In this document: positions 58,301 to 64,000 of the stretch, one piece after another
Layout: each line of letters opens with the position of its first letter
How positions within the stretch are numbered: position 1 is the first letter of the stretch
Source: Schistosoma mansoni
Lineage: Eukaryota > Platyhelminthes > Trematoda > Strigeidida > Schistosomatidae
Reading direction: 5' to 3'
NCBI RefSeq assembly: GCF_000237925.1
Contig: NW_017386026.1
Coordinates: forward strand, 1,240,001 to 1,304,000
DNA: 64,000 nucleotides
Notes under the pieces: model-generated
Database searches by the model: none
Told to the model about the DNA's origin: nothing
Seen by the model: only the letters and a program-made list of their open reading frames with translations
Translations under genes and position numbers: made by a program

Positions 58301-59990
58301 TTATCATCAATCAAAACTTATTTACCATAGTGACCCCCTTCCGAGCATTGGATGCTAAGTGCAGAGAGAGCAAAGCTAATATCCTTATTATTTCTCATTT
58401 TTACAAAACCGATTTTACACATGAGGGGTTCAGATGGTCGTTTATGTATAGCCCCGAATATCTTGGAAATCTTAGATGGGCTACTTCTTGTACTTCAAGA
58501 AGTACGTATAATATGATGCTTATCAGGATTTTAAAGTGAAAATTACGAGTAAAATGATTCTTCTACGTTTTTTATGTTAGATTCACGACGCTTGTTTGGA
58601 TACCGTCTTTACAGAGGCGCCTAGTTTGAGCCCTCAAGTTCTAATGGTAGATTTAGTATGAAACATCACTTGGACTCTTATAAGCTAACGGAGGATGAGA
58701 AGAAGGTAAAAAAACCCTTTCTTTACTTTTTCTCGTCAGTTTTTCCGCCTATCAACGTATTTCGTCGCGTTGTTTCTAGTGCGTAGGCTTTTGAATGTTT
58801 TTTCTAGATTTCTATTACCTGTTAGTTTACATATTTCGGATGTTTTTATTCTTCTAAACATCACTCCCGTGTTTTTAGATTACTAGACAGTAAGTTTTAT
58901 TGTCAGGCCAAGATTCGCAGGTGATTAAGGCAAGTAGAACTACCGTCAGTGGGCGACTTGTTGCATTGTCTTAATACTCAAAGGATTTGATCCAATAGTT
59001 CGCAGGCCCGGGTCATAATTTACTTGCAGCTTCGAAAACCGGTCACTCACGAGTCCGCACAAACAACATGGTTCGAAGTCGAATGCATAAATATATACTT
59101 GGTGAGTGGGTTACATAAACATCAAACACCACTGCTTAGGTTTAGTACTTGGATATATAGATACTTATCATGCACTGTCTGTGTTGGGATTCTGCCAGAA
59201 ACTGGGTCATAGGGACTAATGTAATGGTTTAGATGAGCTATCAACCGACCATCGTTTTGGTGTCAATTGAAGACATCCTTAGCATCGCCTTATTGTGCTG
59301 AGATTACCGTAGTTCGCTCTTCTTAAGGTGTAGCAAGTTAGTTCATTTCCTGTCATTTAGCTGTATGTCTTCTACGTTGGGATCTGTGCACTTATCCATT
59401 TTTATTTAGTAGCCCATCTATTGTTTCCATCGTATTTAGGATGTTTAAGTAGTTGCATGAACTGCCGGCATTTTGATATCCCATTTCTGATAAGTTTCGT
59501 ACATTTTACTATATCTTATATTTTGAATTTCTTTGCGTTTTATGTACCACCGTACTAGCGGTTCACTGAATTGTCGTGAATCTCAGACAAAGCTTTTGAC
59601 TGTACTATCTTTACATCTACATCGGTTCAATTCTTTGCACTATTTTATCTCCATCCTCTGTATGCTTTTATTTTTCCACGTGTGTCTCTCTTCTGTTAAA
59701 TGTTCTGTCTTGTCTAAACGGTCTCAAGCTGATGAATGGTTAGTTTTATGAATACCATTGCCAAATCAAATATATTTTTTCGAAATCCATGTGCAGTATT
59801 TGCACTTTTCTTCAATCTCCACACTCTAATTCAAATGAAAAAAACATGTAGTTTTGAATATCTTCAGAAAGTCTTAACATCGGTATGTGATCTATACTTG
59901 AGACTTGTGTTCAAAAATTTAATGAAGTGCTACTAATCGGTTTTCTATCTGCCTGTTTAACAACATTGAAAAACAGGAAGTGTTTCATTA
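58301..59990. other. No recognised feature
   Basis: Several 60-80 codon frames (58297, 59024, 59533, 59736; +) with no recognisable domain. 58485-58503 has a short near-palindrome (cttcttgtacttcaagaag). Confidence 0.35.
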
Positions 59991-59994
59991 TCTT

Positions 59995-60410
59995 GAAATT
60001 AAGTGATCATCATCTCGTTCTTTCAAAAGGGTTTACGTAATTCACGCAACAATTTTCGGGGTGGAATTTTACTTTCGATTGCTTCCAAACTATTGTCTTC
60101 CAAAGTACTTTGCAGATCGTACAAAAACTCGCGAAATGACCCTCAGGGAGCAAACTTACTTTCAGACCATATGTGTATTGATCACATTTCGCTCCTTCAA
60201 ATACAGTAACACCATTACACTTATTTCAGCCTAACAATCGTGTGTTCTTGATACTAGTCATGTCTTCGATCCGGTGGGCTAAGAACTGTCCTCCGGAATT
60301 TTCTCCTAAAGAACGGTGTACCTGCGAAGTTTGTTTACATCTTGCTTAACGAATGTCACATTAGATACGACTCAGAATAGTACCCAGTGGCAGTCTTATC
60401 ATGTGGATCA
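59995..60410 (+). pseudogene. LINE reverse transcriptase fragment (RTE-like)
   Basis: The + frame at 60003 gives FFQKGLRNSRNNFRGGILLS then IASKLLSS and MCIDHISLLQIQ, matching RTE RT (f.KG.r...eNYRGIsLL.iaSKlla.i....GRGCIDHIFtLRq). It continues in broken frames with LDTSHVFDPVG at the first catalytic block (LD...AFDSVD). Dead and truncated. Confidence 0.6.
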
Positions 60411-60439
60411 GCGACTCAGTAATTAGGGTGGTTGATTTC

Positions 60440-60600
60440 CAAACACCATACCACAAGTTCGAACCTTGCTCCACCTACCTAGGCTATGGAAGCTGGTTGT
60501 CTACACCAAAGTAGGTAAGACGGGGTTCGAACCTGCATGTTTGCCAAAAATGGACCGTTCCTACCACTGGACCACCTCTCCACAAAACCTGTTTTGTTCT
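60440..60600 (-). repeat. tRNA-like SINE remnant
   Basis: On - the block has ggtggtccagtggtaggaac (A-box-like) followed 40 bases later by ggttcgaacc (B box), then a second ggttcgaac. Stems do not close as a canonical cloverleaf, so a tRNA-derived SINE is likelier than a tRNA gene. Confidence 0.55.
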
Positions 60601-60711
60601 AGCATGGGTCTCCTTAAAATTGGGATCCTCAACCTCACCTTCAGGTCTGTCGGCTAAAACTTAAGCTTCAGATCAGTTAGTTATATTTCATGTTATGCCC
60701 TGTATGTAGCA

Positions 60712-61647
60712 CCGTCAGTCAGTGAGCTACAACGTAGGACCAGGCACGTATATGCATCGGCCCAAGTTGCCACACCTCATTAGTACAGCAAAATGAACAC
60801 CGAATCCATAGTAGTTACTTCAGTGGTATTAATATATAAAATAAAGATTGTGTATAAGGATATAGTACAGTAAGAATTTTTTTTTGTAGAAAGAAAGATA
60901 TAAAGCAATTTTAATCTCAGTTTAAGGGAAGACAAAGAGTGTATACACCTATACCATTGTGACCGTCACTGCTACCTTGATGTGGTGGTTGGGATTACCT
61001 ATCGTAATGAACCAACCGAATTATACTGACTGGAACAATCGTTCCCCAAGGTCCTACCATGCCAGACAGGTCAGTTGAAGAGCGGTAAGATTAAAAGCAG
61101 CAAACCCAAGGTCCCAAGACGAAGTCGTAATGCTCACTGCACAGAGTTGTGATGGCAGTAAAGTGTTTTCTTCAGACAAGCATAACAGCGATGTTGCCTT
61201 CCCACAAGGAGGGGTGGGGTTAGAAAAGGTTGACCCTAAAAATGCACACCTCACCTTATTCCACAGATATCCGTTTCTGGCAGTAAGGTCTCAATAAGTA
61301 AGGAGCTAGCACTAAAGCTACTCACAAAATGGTCGTGTGTGACCGGCCGCAAGCAGTTGTCCCTCGGGCACTGCGGCCATGCTCTCAAGTCATTAAGACC
61401 AGCCCTAACCCAATCCCGTTTTCAGGTACCTCTAAAAGAACCCTTCCACGGTGTGGGCAACCGGGACGAGTTAACCGCCCTTGTACCTATAACAGCACTC
61501 AAGATTACTGAATTTATAATCAATCTTCCTCTTCAATTTCTAATATTCCTCCTGCACGGACTTTCAACTCCAAACTTCTTTTTTTGGTTTTCTCCTTAAG
61601 TGTCACCATGGCCAACGATTCTAGTGAGCAAAACACTGTCCCAGGTC
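60712..61647. mobile_element. RTE copy with 5' inversion (twin priming) and 8-bp TSD
   Basis: 60712-60962 is the RTE 3' end on - (ending tcactgactgac on that strand). 60963-61647 is the RTE 5' leader and first codons on + (ATG 61609, ANDSSEQNTVPG as at 27775). ATGTAGCA flanks the whole (60704-60711, 61648-61655). One insertion with an inverted 5' segment explains orientation, order and TSD together. Confidence 0.9.
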
Positions 61648-61927
61648 ATGTAGCAACGGGGTGATATCCATATTATGGTGTTTTAAATATTCCGTCTGTA
61701 GGATCTACTATCACTTGTGATCGTTTCAGATATATGTGTAACTGTCAGTTGGTTATCGTACGGAACTTCAGAGTGGTAAATAAATCAGTATAAACGCTTA
61801 CTTTTTTTCATACCTATACCAATATTATTTCTACGTTATGATTATTTTTCTTTCTGAACTTTAAATTTATGCTTAGTTTTTCCTCCAAAACTTTGGTATT
61901 AAAGGTATTTTTCCTTTTCTCTTTTAG

Positions 61928-63911
61928 AAAATTGAAGAATTTCTTTCACTTATTCAAAACTCTCAAAATTCTCCTGAATATCATCAGCTAGCCTTTAATA
62001 TTTTAGCTGCACGCAAGTTTTCTGTCCCACAGGCTATGGAATTGTATCATAATTATCAAGTATGTTTTGTATTCTTTTAGTACTCATCTAGTTGATGTAG
62101 ACATTTTTGGCCAGTGAACAGATCACTCGTGTTGATCCCTTCGAAGAGGATGTCAGACGTGAACTATTGTCAGGGAAATTTGTTATTCTCGTAATCACAA
62201 TTTAAATTTGCTAATTTTTTCCTAAACAGAATGACAATGACATACCTGGTGTTCGTGTGGCTCAGTTTTTTGTCAGATTACATCGAAAATCAGGAAATCA
62301 TCGGGCTTTGTTGCACAGTATCATCTTTCAGCTGGATGCTGCATTGAGGAGGTGAACTAACCTAATTTTTACAACATACGAGTTAAATGCACACATATGT
62401 TGACCATTTTTAACATCCATAGGTTTATTGAGTATCCACTTCTGAGAATAGTACTAACTTCTTAATTTAAGATTGTCGGTTTATCAGCTTGTTAATTTAA
62501 ACGGTATATCTTACTGGTTTGAAAATGTCCTATTTGAATTTTGCCATTTTAAGAATTTCTATAATGGCTAGTGACACATCATGATAACGTAAGAATCCCA
62601 AAATAATCGATTTTGGGAAGTGATCATATAATTGTTAGTGTTTCACCACAGTGAAAGTAACGTTTTTTTGGCGTAGACGGTGTATTTCTTTATGTATAAA
62701 ATTATTAATTTATTAAGTGGAGTAGCGTGAATAATAAGCGTTATTGGTCATCGTAATGTCAGGAATATGTAAATGATCAATGCTTCCTTGTGGCTCATAC
62801 AGTAAAGGTTAGTTTTCCTCAAGTATACATTTTATGTATAAAGATCACATGGATATGGAAACTCGTTTTTTTTCTAAAGTATTGGTGTAAAGTATAATCT
62901 GTTTCATCCGTAAATATGCAGTTGATGTCTTACTACATCTGTTTTATAACTTTATCGGAAATCCAGACACTTAGCACATTGAGATTATCAAACCTGGTCA
63001 TGAGGGGAATATGAAAGGAAGTCAAGACAATGAAGATAATTGCCGTCTACTAACTAAACTATTGCTAAGTCTACATTAAGCAAAAAGAAATATGATACAG
63101 TTGATTTTCCTCGTGTAAAGATTTGGATATGCTGTATTTGTAAACAAAGTTATATGGGTGTACATTTCGAAATTGTGATAAGTATTTTCGTTATTATGTT
63201 TAACAAACAAATTTCAAAATAAATTAAATATTTTATGTTTACTGTAGTGCTGCTTTTATTATACTAGCAGTCAAAAAGTGCAAAGCGATCTAATTGATCA
63301 TTTGTTATTGTAATGGTTTCATTAGTTGCAGTTCTAAGTTCCACATATGATTTTTAGTTACAGTACATTTAATTTGTAAATATTTTCATTCCCAACTACT
63401 CGGTTAGTATTCGAATAATAACCTCAATCATTGGTTGGAAACAGTAAGTGACATGGCTCAGAATCGTTCACATTAGTGCATAGGCATTAACTCCTTACCC
63501 TATTCTCTATTTATAATCTGAGTATCCCTTCATACGTACTTTTCCATTCTTTTCTTTTGAAGAGATCATGTTCTTAACGTTTAGTCTTTCTTGTTATCAT
63601 TGACACAACAATTATTCTATCAATCTTGTCAATTCCATCTCGTCGTGCTAATGTAGTATGGTAACTTGATCCTATGCATATTTTTATTATGCTCTACGTT
63701 GTTTATAACTGATTAACTAACCTTCGATTTTAGTTTTTTGAAAGTTTTATGTACAAGAATTTCATTGTCACTAAACAACATTTTTTTTGTCTTTGGTATG
63801 TATAGAGAAACAGCTGCTAGAAATGGTCTAGTATTCATTTTTGATATGACCGATTCAAAATATTCCAATTTCGATTATACATTTTCATGCAAGTTATTCA
63901 AGATGTTACGA
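61928..63911 (+). CDS. PTPN9: PTPN9/MEG2-like gene, CRAL-TRIO region exons (3' end beyond window)
   Basis: Four exons: 61928-62059, 62122-62190, 62230-62351, 63806-63911, all in consistent phase. The gene family encodes a cytoplasmic protein tyrosine phosphatase with an N-terminal Sec14/CRAL-TRIO lipid-binding domain that targets it to secretory-vesicle membranes. Visible: KIEEFLSLIQ...LAFNILAARKFSVPQAMELY (CRAL-TRIO-N), FEEDVRRELLSGKFVIL, ALLHSIIFQLDAALR, ARNGLVFIFDMTDSKYSNFD and KLFKMLR. The pair 'LLSGKF-x-IL' and 'RNGLVFI-x-DM' is characteristic of PTPN9 over other Sec14 proteins. The phosphatase domain would lie right of the window. The start codon exon was not found upstream; the twin-primed RTE sits 280 bases before the first visible exon. 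Intron 62352-63805 holds an RTE tail. Confidence 0.88.
63427..63722 (+). repeat. RTE 3' end copy in PTPN9 intron
   Basis: ttggttggaaacagtaagtg, acatggctcagaatcgttca and the closing ctctacgttgtttataactg, attaacta follow the RTE 3' end in order (gtcggagactctgggtgaca, tacgttgta...tgactgact), clearly older than the copies at 18815 and 30841. Confidence 0.75.
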
Positions 63912-64000
63912 GTGAGTTTTCTTTTGTTTGTTAGGAATAATTTCATTAGTTAATTAGTGTGTCTTTTTTATTGCGTCATATGTATGTACACGTATCGTGT

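Noticed and set aside
60466-60600. Open frame reading TGFEPACLPK...YHWTT as a small protein
   Set aside because: This is the shadow of tRNA-like A and B boxes on the other strand, a common artefact.
1-64000. CRISPR array or bacterial operon
   Set aside because: No regularly spaced repeats, no ribosome-binding-site-linked gene runs, and spliced eukaryotic genes are present.

Overview
The window reads as genomic DNA of a digenean flatworm, most likely a schistosome. It is AT-rich, with short exons joined by GT/AG introns. It is crowded with repeats of schistosome type: tRNA-derived SINEs carrying hammerhead-ribozyme cores (S-alpha-like), RTE-clade (SR2-like) and CR1-like LINE pieces, a decayed BEL/Pao element, Ty3/gypsy pieces and solo LTRs. 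The species call is inference from these families; no single-copy species marker was used.

Protein-coding content is sparse. (1) An AP endonuclease 2 gene (APEX2) lies on + from 20825 to 25399, with seven exons from the active-site motif to the C-terminal zinc finger. (2) A myotubularin-type lipid phosphatase (MTMR2-like) lies on -, with four exons between 25495 and 34063. It converges tail-to-tail on APEX2 with only 95 bases between stop codons. (3) The first exons of a PTPN9/MEG2-like gene (CRAL-TRIO lipid-binding region) run off the right end (61928 onward, +). (4) A small three-exon DUF4806-like gene lies at 3982-4576 (+), with a 42-base intron. (5) A few exon-like open frames are not recognised (5334-5587 -, 11633-11818 - with its duplicate 39120-39305 +, 39896-40125 -, 52349-52771 -).

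The dominant structure is a 5,993-base inverted duplication: 10899-16891 is the near-perfect reverse complement of 34047-40039. The arms bracket about 17 kb holding APEX2 and most of the visible MTMR exons. Each arm carries a gypsy fragment, a CR1-like fragment and a conserved exon-like frame. At both edges the right copy sits in an uninterrupted reading frame while the left copy is cut, so the left arm looks like the derivative.

Layout: 1-3600 old repeats; 3600-5130 DUF4806 gene and a G-run repeat; 6068-7155 SINE and CR1 remnants; 8231-10709 BEL/Pao remnant (-); 10899-16891 left arm; 16985-20282 RTE pieces and a chimeric retroposon; 20825-25399 APEX2; 25495-34063 MTMR, with a three-deep transposon nest in one intron; 34047-40039 right arm; 40-46 kb AT-rich with three copies of an LTR-like repeat; 46188-47677 two inverted solo LTRs, one holding a SINE; 47.7-54.5 kb AT-rich with two hammerhead SINEs and one unknown first exon; 54.5-58.3 kb LINE endonuclease and gypsy gag remnants; 60-61.65 kb LINE pieces, including a twin-primed RTE copy with target-site duplication; then the PTPN9-like exons.
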